From positions 62,001 through 126,000 of the forward strand of contig JADNYJ010000019.1 in the NCBI GenBank assembly GCA_015501075.1: DNA of 64,000 bases. Reading direction: 5' to 3'. The stretch's first letter is position 1. The number at the start of each line of letters is the position of its first letter. The DNA comes from Gymnopilus junonius (lineage: Eukaryota > Basidiomycota > Agaricomycetes > Agaricales > Galerinaceae). The notes under the pieces are model-generated. The model had not been told where the DNA came from, made no database searches, and saw only the letters and a list, made by a program, of their open reading frames with translations. Positions 1 to 10,535 of this stretch are shown here, in pieces. The position numbers and the translations under genes are program-made.

Positions 1-1055
1 AGAAACTAAAAAGCGCACCAGGTCCAAGTTTCAAGGCGGAAGCATCTTCCTCTTCTAAGGTTGGCCTATGTCGGAGCCTTGACATCGTAAGGGTTGTTGT
101 TAAACGTCAAACAATAAAGTTTGACCGCTAGAGGTAGGTTCGTTCCAAGCCCCTCGGATTTGTTTGGTTATGTATTTGTTTGTATTGGAAACGTCAAATC
201 CGTCAGAGGGGCTTGCGACAGACTGACACTTTCAGAGGGTTTACGCACCAGCGACGCTCAACCGCATTTCTCATCCGCTCTTTCTGAAAATTTACAGGAA
301 TATAGATTAGATGTATCATAATGTCCTTGATATTTTGTTCGGGCCATATCCCTTGTGTATCAGCATAGTTAAAAGGCGGGAAATGTGCCATGTCAAGATA
401 TCAGATAGTCCTTGTTCAATCGACAATAGGCCATGTTCATACCACAATTTTTGGACAGGTCATTATCATGTATCCTTTCTCCTCGAAGCGACTCTTTGAA
501 GTGTGGAAAGTGATGAGGTGCTTGTGCCAGAACTCTCAAAGGTCAAAATTGATGGAAATTCGATTTTCTTTGCGCGTGTCACGTGCGCCTAGCGATGAAA
601 ATATCTCTAAGTCCCGAAAGCCCAGCCTCGTGTACTCAGCACGCTATGCGCCCTCGTATATGGCGCGTGTGACGTAGTGTGACATTTGGAGACTGTCCCT
701 TGAATACCCAGAATTTCGAAGGTACCTCCACTCGACGACCACCTAAAATCCTGAAAATATTATAGTGTAATTTTGGACTGTATAACTACGTCCTCTGAAA
801 TTTTGGGTTCATAATTCTGTCTGTAGACTCGACAGTCGACTCCTTCTTTTGGACTAGAATTTGGCTTCAGCAGTGTTTCTCTACTTAGATTCTGCGGGCC
901 ATATCCAATAATTAGGGAAAAAAAACTACATAGCCGTGTTACTAAAGATGCACTCTATGGGTTGCAACAAGTTTCAAAATTTTACCTCTCTCTGTTCGAG
1001 AGAGCGTCGCCTTTCAAGAAACCCATCAAAATCAGTCATCTTGTCGCAAGCCCCT

Positions 1056-1114
1056 TCTAGCGAAGGTGCCCGCTTCACGGGCCGGAGCGGGGCTTGCTCC
1101 GAGCCTACGCTAGA
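1056..1114. repeat. GC-rich three-way-junction hairpin cluster
   Basis: The arm TCTAGCG at 1056-1062 pairs with CGCTAGA at 1108-1114. The stem continues with GG at 1065-1066 against CC at 1104-1105. Inside lie two further perfect hairpins: GCCCG (1068-1072) with CGGGC (1078-1082), and CGGAGC (1083-1088) with GCTCCG (1096-1101). The segment is much richer in GC than its surroundings. Its compact double-hairpin layout resembles mobile GC clusters known from fungal mitochondria, but its origin here is not known. Confidence 0.6.
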
Positions 1115-1569
1115 GGCAAGCTAGAGGTGGTCTTTGCTGGACAACAGAGACAAACAGGCTTCCGGTGATCATATGCCATGCCGGTCCGGCCTTCAATAAT
1201 GGGCGTCGCCACCAACGAGCGCTAATAGAATAAATAACTGTCATACGATACATACGGTACCATCATAAATAGTTACATCATATATCCCTTTTGTCTTCCT
1301 CCCGGGCTTACCCATACTTCGCACACGACCTATCCCTGAGGTACCCACGGACATTTTCTGTTTTATAGAAACTCACGTACGATAGCAAGATCAAGTACTA
1401 CGAGAGACAGAGCAGAAGCCATTACAAAGGTACGTACGGGTGTATATATAAAGTTCAACGACAAAAAAAAAATAAACCAAATAAATGAAAAGAAAAGAAC
1501 GAAAAAAGAACATAGAAGAGAAGAGAACACAACACAGAACAGGACAGCGCTAGATCTGTACTGCAAAAC

Positions 1570-1609
1570 ATCATCAGCATCATCACCCTCAATCATCATC
1601 ATCATCATC
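1570..1609. repeat. ATC microsatellite
   Basis: Short imperfect run of ATC triplets. It lies just downstream of the stop codon of the R3H-SUZ gene, probably in its 3' untranslated region. Confidence 0.7.
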
Positions 1610-1644
1610 TACTATTACTACACATCTATACTTTCTTTTTTGTT

Positions 1645-4600
1645 TTACACAGGCGGGGACGATACTGCGAGTGGTGGTGCTACAAGAGAACTGGGGACAG
1701 ATACAGTTGCAGAGTCCATACTGGCAAGGGTAGTGTCCATCGCACCGTTTTCCTCTCCTAAAGATATCGACGACACCTGGCCGATAAGAGCCGAAACAGG
1801 TTCGGTACTCGTCGCGACCTCCTTGCCGCCTCTATCGCTCTGCGTTCTGTGGTGGCCTTGGCCGTTGACGACAGGGCTTGCCCCGGGTGGCCGTCGGACG
1901 AGCTTTGGGCTGTACAGTTCACCAGCCTAGACAAGAAGGAACACCGAAAATAAGACGGTACACATTAATGTCAACGAATGAGAATGGGTGAAATAATTAC
2001 AGACCTTTGATCCCACAAGTCCACGTCCATTTTCATCCTGCTTCAAAACGGGGCTATGTTGGTTGGATCCCTGATTTGAAGTAGCAGAACCCACATTTCC
2101 ACCTATATTCCCATTCGTCGTAGGAGAGAGCACAGGTCTCGACTGGCCCCAGGCACCAGTAACAATGGGTGTCCTCTTCTCCTGCAAAGCACTCCCCGCA
2201 GCGGGTGTTAAAGGCGGAAAATCAGTGGCCTGCAGAGGCACGGGCGGCGAGTGCTGCTGCGTTGCTGACGAAGGATGATGTGGAGAATGATGATCATTCA
2301 GCATCGGTGAGTTGTGGCCGCTCGAACAAGATGGTAGCATGGGATATATAGTGCGCGAATTATGATCGTGGTTATGGTGCCGGCCACCTGTCGCAGCTAA
2401 TGTTGGCTGCGCCTTGAGTCCAACAGCCCAATCTGGCCGGGCAGGCAATGGATGCTGCTGCGACGAGGTTGTAGAGGTGTATGTCCGTCGCGAAGAAGAT
2501 GAGGTCGTGGATGACGACTTTTGAAGACATGAAAAAGTTCAATCAACCGTTTTATTTTACAGAAAGACATTAGAAACTTACAGTAGAAGAAACTTCATCA
2601 GAATGGGAAGAACGGCTGTTAGCAGAACTATGTCCTGAAGGATGCCGCTGAGCATGGAATCGCGGTCCTACAGCATCACCACCTGCGCTAGAGGAATTCG
2701 CGGTAAGCCCCCCATTCCCAACGCCCGGTCCATAGCTCCATGCAGATCGTCCCGAAGGCGGCATATGTGCACGCTTTCCGATACCGTTTCCATTGCCGTT
2801 GTTGTTAGCGCCCGGCCCTCTCGAATTGCTCCTGCCATTATTATTGGGCTGAAGGACTCCATTCCCAAGGCCACTTCGTGCTCCATTGCCGCTTTGAGGA
2901 TTGAACTGTCCATTGGGAGTGTGACCCATTTGGTTTCCATTCAAGTTTCTAGGGATATCATAGCCAGGATGGTGTTGCATAGGCTGCTGTGGAGGAGGCG
3001 GCGGTTGTTGCACGTTCATGGGAGGCGGAGGCATCTGCTGACCTTGAGGAGGTTGTTGTTGCGGTGGCGGTGGATAGTAAGGGTTCATCGGGTACCCATA
3101 TCCAGGAGGTGGGTGGATGAATTGATACTGCGGTGACTGAGGTTGAAGAGGTGGGGGCGGACCCATTTGTTGTGGGGGATTTTGAGGAGGTTGCTGAGGA
3201 GGACCCGACATGTGCATGCTATGTTGAGGTGACTGTAAAGGGGGTTGAGGTGACTGTAAAGGGGGTTGAGGTGGATGATGAGGCCATCCGTAAGGTTGAG
3301 CATAAGTTATGTGGGGAGGAGGGTACGATTCAGCAGCCGACGTTGTTGTTTGGGGATCAGAATGAGTATGCTGAGGGACAGGAGGAGGCGACTGGTATGG
3401 GTTGTATGGTGGCGCAACGTAATAAGGATAAGGACCCAAGAAAGGAGGATTAGAGCCTTGACCAGGTGGTGGGTAGGGATACGCATATTGATTTGGGTAA
3501 TACATGTTGGGAGTGTGGTGTTGAGAGGGATCGTAAATATGGCCTGCACTAGAAGGGTCATGCAAAGATGCATAGTTGAACGAAGGGGAAGGAGCTCTGG
3601 AATTACGTGAGCTTCCTCCTGAGCTGCTGTGATGGTAAGAACCTCCGTTACGGAGTGAACGATTGGAAGAAGCCGACATGGGGCCACCACGCCTCTTGTC
3701 GCGTGAGTGAGAAGCGGACGGTGCTGACCACTCGCTTTCCGTTGCAGGGGAGCTGACGGCGTCATCCGTATCGCTGACACTACTTCTACCACCTGCAGAG
3801 GCAGAGCCATTAAGGCTGGGCGAAGTAGAGCTCCCGTCCTTGTCTTTTCCTTTTTCTTTCTCGAAATCCATGAAAATTCTAGACCTAGCTTCATTGTAGG
3901 CAGCCTCTCGTTCTTCTATAGTCATCCTCTTTTTAGTACTGGAATTAGTGACACTGCTGCGACCGCCCAGGCTGCCGGACTCTGATGGCTCCACGTCAGA
4001 GAGATCAACATCTTCCCCGGCGACAGAGCTGGCGTGAGATGCTGGCTTTGAACGACGCTCAGGAATTGATCGCCGCATGATTTTGAAAGCGGGCTGAGTG
4101 GTGGACTCTGGAGGGACCAAGTCACAGATGCGACGGTCAGGACTGGGACAGACATGAGTATGGTGAAAAAAAAAGTATGACAGGCGACAGGGAAGACATA
4201 CATTCTACTCTCCATGGTGTAGAGAACAAACAGGGCTTTGGTACCGGGATCGGTCTCCGGGGTCAGCCTGTAGTAGGCCGAGCACCGGTGGACGAGTAAA
4301 CGTTGGTACGAGGTCGAAGGGAAGAGCTCGACGCGCGTCCTTGATTTGATAGGGAGGAAAAGGTTAGCAAAGGACGCAAATGGGCGGTGGGACATACCTG
4401 CGCTCCGTAATAAGGGTTTCGAAGGTCTCGCCGAGCTTCAAAACGTAAATTCTGTCCTTGCTCCTGAGAGCTTCGAGGATCTGAGGATCCACATCGGGGG
4501 TGATGGCGGACGGAGGTGGTGTGGGTGGTTCGCCATTAGGATATGGGTGGTTCTGGGGTAGAAGGGGCGATGGAGAAGATGGGGCCCTGGAGGAATGATG

Positions 4601-4819
4601 TTCGGATGGGGCGTCGGTGCAAGAGATGGGGGTGGCTGGGGCGGAGAGGGCGATGGAGACGGGGAGAACGGGGGGTGGCTGGAGAATGGCGGTGTTGGGT
4701 GAGCTGTGAGAAGGATGGTCCATGCGCAGGACAGAGAGCTGAGGGGGATCGGGGGGGCGATGAGAGGACTCGGTGAGGGAGAGAGCGAGGGAGAGAGCAG
4801 AGGGATTGCGGAGAGCCAT
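1645..4819 (-). CDS. R3H and SUZ domain RNA-binding protein
   Basis: Five exons (4398-4819, 4202-4339, 2582-4142, 2005-2517, 1645-1926) give 971 residues. The R3H domain lies at about residues 108-185, with the defining Arg154-x3-His158 in YQRLLVH. It is followed by RICDLVPPE and the SUZ signature, in which FKIMRR and TIEEREAAYNEARSRIFMDF are seen. This R3H-SUZ order is that of animal ARPP-21/Encore-type proteins, which bind single-stranded RNA. The remaining 600 or so residues are low complexity, rich in Pro, Gln, Asn and Ser, as in RNA-granule proteins. They include a two-copy 21-nt tandem repeat at about 3223-3264 coding PPLQSPQ units. A DFPPL motif sits near the C-terminus. The start is the first in-frame ATG before the domain. 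The family call is firm; the targets are unknown. Confidence 0.88.
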
Positions 4820-4953
4820 GAAGCAGCAGCTGCAAGGAGAGAAGGACAGCAGAGAGCGGCTTTGTCAAGGAGCCATGGATCGCGCGACAGGCCAACTCGA
4901 AAATCTGACACTCGATACAACTCCCACCGTGGGTATTTCAATTTATAATCACT

Positions 4954-7402
4954 TTATTTCCTATTTACTCTACTAATGCGCCGGCCCCGTCCCTCCGTGA
5001 ACCACTGAATAGATGTTGAATCCCAAACTAGAAAACACGTCAGTCCCTCTCCCCTTCTGCATTGCTCAATCACTTGCCAGAACACGAAAACACACAGCCC
5101 GTACACCATCAGTCCCAATCCCGCCAGATTCATCCCTTTGCTCACACTAGGGTCGTGGCGCGTCAACTGTAGCCGCCCGGTCAGTCTCCCCATCCCGTAA
5201 ATATCCACATAAACAACTCGCCTTCCAGTAGAACAGCCCTGGCAGAATGAACGAAATCGTCGTAGATCCCGTCGCTCCTACGAACGACAGCACTGAAACA
5301 GTAACATGAGTGCACACACACACCTCGACTACTCACAAGACTCGCCTAACTGAAGGTCGTTCACAAAATATGCAATCGTGAATCCGCTCGCAATAATCGC
5401 ACAAGTCAACACAACATGCTTAAGCGTCGACATTTCTCCGTGTCCATGCTCGTTGCCGTCAAATTCTATTTCCTCTTCGCCTTCGTTTGCAGTCTTGGCA
5501 TAAGCAGCCAAGTGCGAAGGGTGGAACACCTTGTCCAGACAATTCCTGCATGGGTGTACTTGCAATGGATAAGAAAATAACACCAAGATCACAATGGCCA
5601 ATTGCCCAACTGCGATGAACAGCGATGTCGATGGATACATCGCAATAATATTTGGTCCGACCTATCGTGTAGAGTTAGTGGACAATTTATGTGCAACCCA
5701 CTCATCTCACCTTGGAGCCAAATGTCAGGTATCCAAATGCAGCGATGACTTCATATGTCAACGTAGCCCCGCCAATGGACCCTCCAATAACCGTGTTCAT
5801 CCGAGCTTGACTGTTCGTCTTGAGTTCATTGTAGATGGGGAAGAGCTACAGATAAAAATAAGAACATCTTTCATAAACAAAATATAGCAAATCCGCACAT
5901 TCTGCGCACATGTAAATGCAAAAACTTGCACCGGGAATGTCGAGACAAAGCTTGGTGTGAAATGAATCAAATGAATCTCCCCAGCCTCAGGCATGCCCTT
6001 CAACGGCCAAAAGTAATACTTGATCACGATAACGACCAAGTAAGCTGTTCAAGAAATTCCGTCAGTCCCTCATTTCAAAAGCCTACTCAGTCAATCAGGA
6101 ACTGACCGACAGAGAACAGAGCAATATAGCTCGTGTGCCGCAAGCTATTCAGGTGCCTTAGGAAGCACAGAGGGACCAGAAGGAACATGAACAGCGTAAT
6201 CCAGTTACTCCCGCTTAGAGCCCATTCCGGCGGATTCGTCGTCTCCGAGGTCAGGTCGTGGTACAGAGAAGCGACAACGTTGGGCATGAGCCCTTTGATG
6301 ATGATCAAATAACTACAGGGTCGAGATTGAGTAAAAGCGCAGAGAGGGAAGCTAGGCTCAGGCCCGTATCTTCCATTTCCTTAAAGGGGCCACAAGCCAG
6401 ATCCCTTGAGCCTCGCCCCTCATCGTGCTCGTGTTCATGCAAAAGTAAATCATACCTAATAGAGACGCCAAAGCACTTGATCGCGATGGCAGCATCAAAG
6501 AAGACGGCTGCACTAGGGAACGTCAATTGCGAGACGGCATGGAATGACGCATGCCGGTGCTTCGTCTTGGTTGCACAGAGTGAAAGCAGATATAATCCAA
6601 ATGCAGCTACAGATCCAGATAAAACGCAGGTTATCATTCCGGGTATCATACCCGCTGACGCAACTGCCTGTCGAAGAGAAAGAGAAATTGTAAGCATACG
6701 AGGTCTGAGATACGATGCAAAAAGTTAACGACCAGAGGGAAAGTAAGCATGCCTGGAGTTCAAGTTGAAAGAGCACGTTAATACTACTTGCTTTTTCGTG
6801 CAAAAAATCACATACCGCTGCCAATAATTGTATTAGACAAATTGCTGATACAGCTCACAAGACTCGCATTTCCATCAGCATCTTCCTCATGCTTCTTCAC
6901 AACACCACCACTTAAAAGCGCCTGCGACTCGTCTCCTGCTGCATCGACTTCAACGATATTAGGCTCTGCCGAGTTCTCAGCAGCGATGCCATAAGTCTGC
7001 ACCATTTCGTAGGATTCTTCTTCGTCTTCTCCTTCGTTATCTAAGTAGAACTTGTCGTTGTACGACGGCGCTGCACCTCTAGCCCTAGAAAAGTCAAAGG
7101 ATTTGCGGATGGTATGGGACCAAGAGGCTGAAGAGTCAGGTGTGTCAGGTGTTTGTGGTCCTGATAATGGTGGTGGGAGCAAAGTGGAAAAACGGGCAGC
7201 CAGGTCTCTAAAGCGTGTGGCAAGGGTTGAATAAGAGCCTGCCTTTATCAAGGGCGGCTCCAATTCAATTTGGTATCGAGAGATAAGGGGAGTAGCTTGG
7301 ACCTTCGAGTCTATACGGGGAATATAAGTCCTCTGCTCCTTCTGCAGAGTAATTTGATTTAGGCTTTGGTAGATATTAAACCTGAGAGGATGTCCGGATC
7401 AT
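4954..7402 (-). CDS. AVT-type vacuolar amino acid transporter (SLC38 family)
   Basis: Ten exons (7382-7402, 6816-7332, 6733-6752, 6456-6667, 6107-6312, 5899-6044, 5711-5845, 5337-5661, 5222-5292, 4954-5166) give 621 residues. The core begins near residue 163 with SNLSNTIIGSGMLTFPLA, the first membrane helix of the AVT/SLC38 family. About ten more hydrophobic segments follow, including GGSIGGATLTYEVIAAFGYL and SFVGATGSTTISFILPGLFY. Fungal members move amino acids across the vacuolar membrane by proton exchange; the direction is not predictable here. About 160 acidic, hydrophilic residues precede the core. No ATG exists upstream of the core in the second exon, so I infer a 21-nt first exon. Exon 3 is only 20 nt and the last intron has a GC donor. 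The last 40 residues are less certain. Confidence 0.85.
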
Positions 7403-7612
7403 CGCCTTATTTATGTCACTTTTGGGAGTTCATCGACACGCCTCCCCTTGCAGACGTGTTTTCTCAGCACGTGCCTAGAACACTCGCGTTTAAACTCATT
7501 ACGTAAAAATGCCAAGCCATCGATCGATCATCTTCGGATCTTCCGGTTCCAAGTTTGAACCTCGACTTTCATGACCCTCAGCGCCTACTGATCCCTGACT
7601 TATACACCCCAA

Positions 7613-8735
7613 ATGCAAGACGATGTTGCCCAGTCTCACGGAAACACGAGCCCTCTCATTCTCAAGCTCGATGCTGACGTTCTATGGCAGATTTTCATGT
7701 TTAACACTGACATGGATGACGAGTTATCTTGGTAGTTTAGCCACCAAGACCGCCGCAGATACCTGCACAGCAGATTCCAGGATGATTTATCTTGCCGTTC
7801 TCATCGTACATCTCAGGTATGCTGCCAGTAGCGGTAGGTGATGTTGACATCGCCATCTCTTTGAGGTGACATAATAGACCTCCCATTGCTCTGTCAACAA
7901 TCGGACTATTGCAGAAATGAAGTTGTAAGAAGGACGGGCAATTCTCCCCTTTCAATCCGCGGAGTGATTGGACCCAAAGAACATGACGAGAACAGGATAT
8001 CTTTTTTTTCTCCCTATTCGTTGGCCATTGGAAAAGGATACGCAGAGTCGAGGTGATGATATATTCTTGGTCAGCACTTATAGATCAGGAGGCCTGGAAA
8101 ACGTTGGGCTTCCCGGCGCCAGAATTGGAGGCACTCTGCGTCCGTTTTCAGGATCTAATTCCCCAGACAGCTACAGATAAACTGAACTTATTTGCAAACG
8201 ATGCTCCGCTACTCTGTAACCTTCATGCCCGCAAGTAGTTTTCAGCTCATCTGCAGTTTGTGTGACCCAATTGCGTTCCCCAGTTTCTCAGGTTCTCTTC
8301 CACTACAAGACCTCTTTCTTGTGCTGGCAAATACCCCTGTCCTAAGATTTCTGCATGTACAGGGTATCACTGTGCACGATTTAGAGCATCCATACCCACA
8401 GGCTTCTACGAAGATATCGCTTCCACATCTTGTTACCTTATGGCCAATGCCTTTCCCTCACTTCACACTTTAAAAATGTACCCACTCGAATTCACCTACA
8501 CAGGCTTTCCTTGACCTTTTTTAAGAAAAGAAGATATATTGGTCGTCCTGTCAAGGTGTTGGATCTTATTGGACAAGACAGCTTGCATGATTTTAGATTT
8601 TTGGAAGAAATAACAGATCTAAAGGTCAAGTGGCTAAGCCCAACCTTCCAAGTTGAAGAGTACGTCTGCGGCAGTGGGATGCCAAGAGACTCGATCTTCA
8701 AGCCAGTGAATAATACAGACTTTGAGAAAATGTAG
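7613..8735 (+). pseudogene. Decayed F-box family gene
   Basis: The reading begins with an F-box-like start (LDADVLWQIFMFN) and continues with features of the large agaricomycete F-box families: TSQVC before a lost Trp, TSPSL before a lost Trp, EVVRRTG, HWKRIRRVEV, APLLCNLHARK and LVLANTPVLRFLHVQG. These pieces lie in more than one frame. They are broken by several stops (for example TAG near 7735 and two TAGs near 7830) and by at least one frameshift near 8240. Some stops fall where relatives have Trp codons, which fits G-to-A transitions. No intron pattern restores the frame. F-box proteins serve as substrate receptors of SCF ubiquitin ligases; this copy is probably dead. Confidence 0.6.
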
Positions 8736-9018
8736 GTGCTTCGACTAGGTGCATGCACATGTAGAGCCAGTTAATCCGCAACATTGTAAATATGCTGCTG
8801 ACTGCTATGGATTGTCCTCTTTTTGTAATGCCTTCTGCAACAAATGCAGCCGAAGTCGAATGTGGGTAAATATAGCACATTGTTCTGGCACGGCTTACGG
8901 TCCGCTCGACCTGACATGACCTTGTACAACTCCAACATTTATGTAAATTGCATATGCTTTCCGGTCTAGCGAGGACTCCTCGCCATTTTCCTTATTTCTA
9001 ACTTGCATTCCATCCAAA

Positions 9019-10432
9019 ATGCAATCACACCTCTTTCAAACCACCTCTAGTCACCGAACACCCCTTCTCCTCGCCAGCAGCAAACTAGCGACCCTCCGAA
9101 CACCTAGACTCCTCAATTGCAGAGTTATTCTGCGCTCTTACTATGTTGATGTTGTCCCAGTCGAACCACTCAAACTTCCCCCAGGCCACCGTACCCTACT
9201 ACCGCTAATTAATTCATGTAACAATCTAGTCTTGCCACCCCAGCCATGGGTTGCCCAAACCCATCTGTCCATCGGCACTCGGACACCTGAAGGAGACGTC
9301 GTTGAAAAAGAAAATGTCCTCCCTTTCGTTCTATCTCATGCACAACGAGAAATCCCGCTGGGGTTCATACGCCCGCAGGTTGCGGCGGCGTTAGAAGAAG
9401 ACCACCAGAAGCACCTCGTCTCTGGCTCCGCTTCGCCCTGGGATCTCAAATACACCAAGGAACACCCCAAACAACTCAAGTCGGCCGCGTTCGCTGCTTG
9501 GGTGAACGAGGGAGGCAAGTTCACGCGTACTATGCACATGGAACGGTTGGTTTATGATTGGCGGAAGCATAACATGTTTCCCGAAGTATTAAAAGGCACG
9601 TTTCCTATTCGGCCTTTACTTTCATTTTGCAACTGAAAGGATACGTAGCATGGAGCGACGAGGCCTATCCGGTGTATACTCATCCTCCCAAGGAACCCGT
9701 TGGATTGCAGGACCCTATTGCCTTTGCTATTGAACGTGCAGCTTTGCCCCTGTTTGGTCTAGTCAACTTCGGTGCCCTGCTCATAGGTCAGTTCGCCTCC
9801 CGATATTTCATTCGAACAAGTTCTCATAAAGCTCAGCTTATGTTCGTGATCCCTCATCTGGCCGATCGATGTTATGGATACCCCGTCGGTCACTCATGAA
9901 ACGGCAGTACGTGTCTACGCGTCACTAATAAAGTGAATTCAGCATTTAAATTTCTCGGAATAGATGGCCAGGAAAGCTTGATGTCACAGTCGGCGGAGGC
10001 ATGGGACTGGGCGACACAGCAATAGATACCGTCATTCGTGAATCGGCAGAAGAAGCACTGCTAGACGACGACTATGTCAAAAAGTTCATTCGTCCTGTCG
10101 GGGTCTTACCATTCCCCAACCGTTCTCCAAAGGGATGGATTCTTCCTGGGATGTATTATCTCTTTGACCTCCCATTACCCGCTAATGGAATTGTGACTCC
10201 CAAAATCAATGCCCTGGATGGCGAAGTCGACAAGTTTGAGCTTCTCGATGCCCAGGACGTCCTTAAATATCTGCTTGAAGGACAATTTAAGCCAAGTTCT
10301 GCCTTGGCCATCATTGACTTCTTGATCAGGCATGGGTACATAACTGAGGATACGGATCCAAGATATTTGGACGTATGTCAACTTTTAAAGACTGATATCC
10401 ATCTTCCAGTCGCTTGGAGGCTAAACCCATAG
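9019..10432 (+). CDS. DUF4743/Nudix hydrolase (YJR142W-like, thiamine-related)
   Basis: Four exons (9019-9595, 9649-9786, 9837-9906, 9964-10432) give 417 residues. The N-terminal half is the DUF4743 region that precedes the catalytic domain in plant NUDT20/24 and yeast YJR142W, with HMERLVYDWRKHNMFPEVL and AYPVYTHP. The Nudix domain starts around residue 262 (WPGKLDVTVGGGMGLGD). Its box is recognisable as RESAEEALLDDD, although the upstream Glu of the classical box is replaced. Yeast and plant relatives hydrolyse oxidised, toxic forms of thiamine diphosphate, so a metabolite clean-up role is likely by family. The first residues (hydrophobic and Arg-rich, no acids) could be a mitochondrial presequence. 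The first intron must use a GC donor (gcacgt) to keep the frame. The gene converges on the polymerase delta subunit gene with a gap of 103 bp. Confidence 0.85.
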
Positions 10433-10535
10433 CGACTGTCATGGGTGCTTGCTTGAGTAGACATTCCTTGCTATATAGTTTATTGTATCCAACGGATTGT
10501 AATTTATGTGTAAGATGTATGTAACGACTCTGGTA

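Larger units (their letters stand above)
1..1644. other. Intergenic stretch at the left edge
   Basis: No convincing gene is visible here. All open frames are short, have no recognisable motif, and cannot be joined by plausible introns. The only structured segment is a GC-rich hairpin cluster near 1056-1114. The right-most 250 bases are AT-rich with an ATC microsatellite and are probably the 3' untranslated region of the R3H-SUZ gene, which is transcribed leftward from 4819. Confidence 0.6.

Noticed and set aside
2642..3610. Plus-strand frames opposite the R3H-SUZ gene
   Set aside because: They mirror the low-complexity Pro/Gln/Gly codons of the real gene and show no motif of their own.
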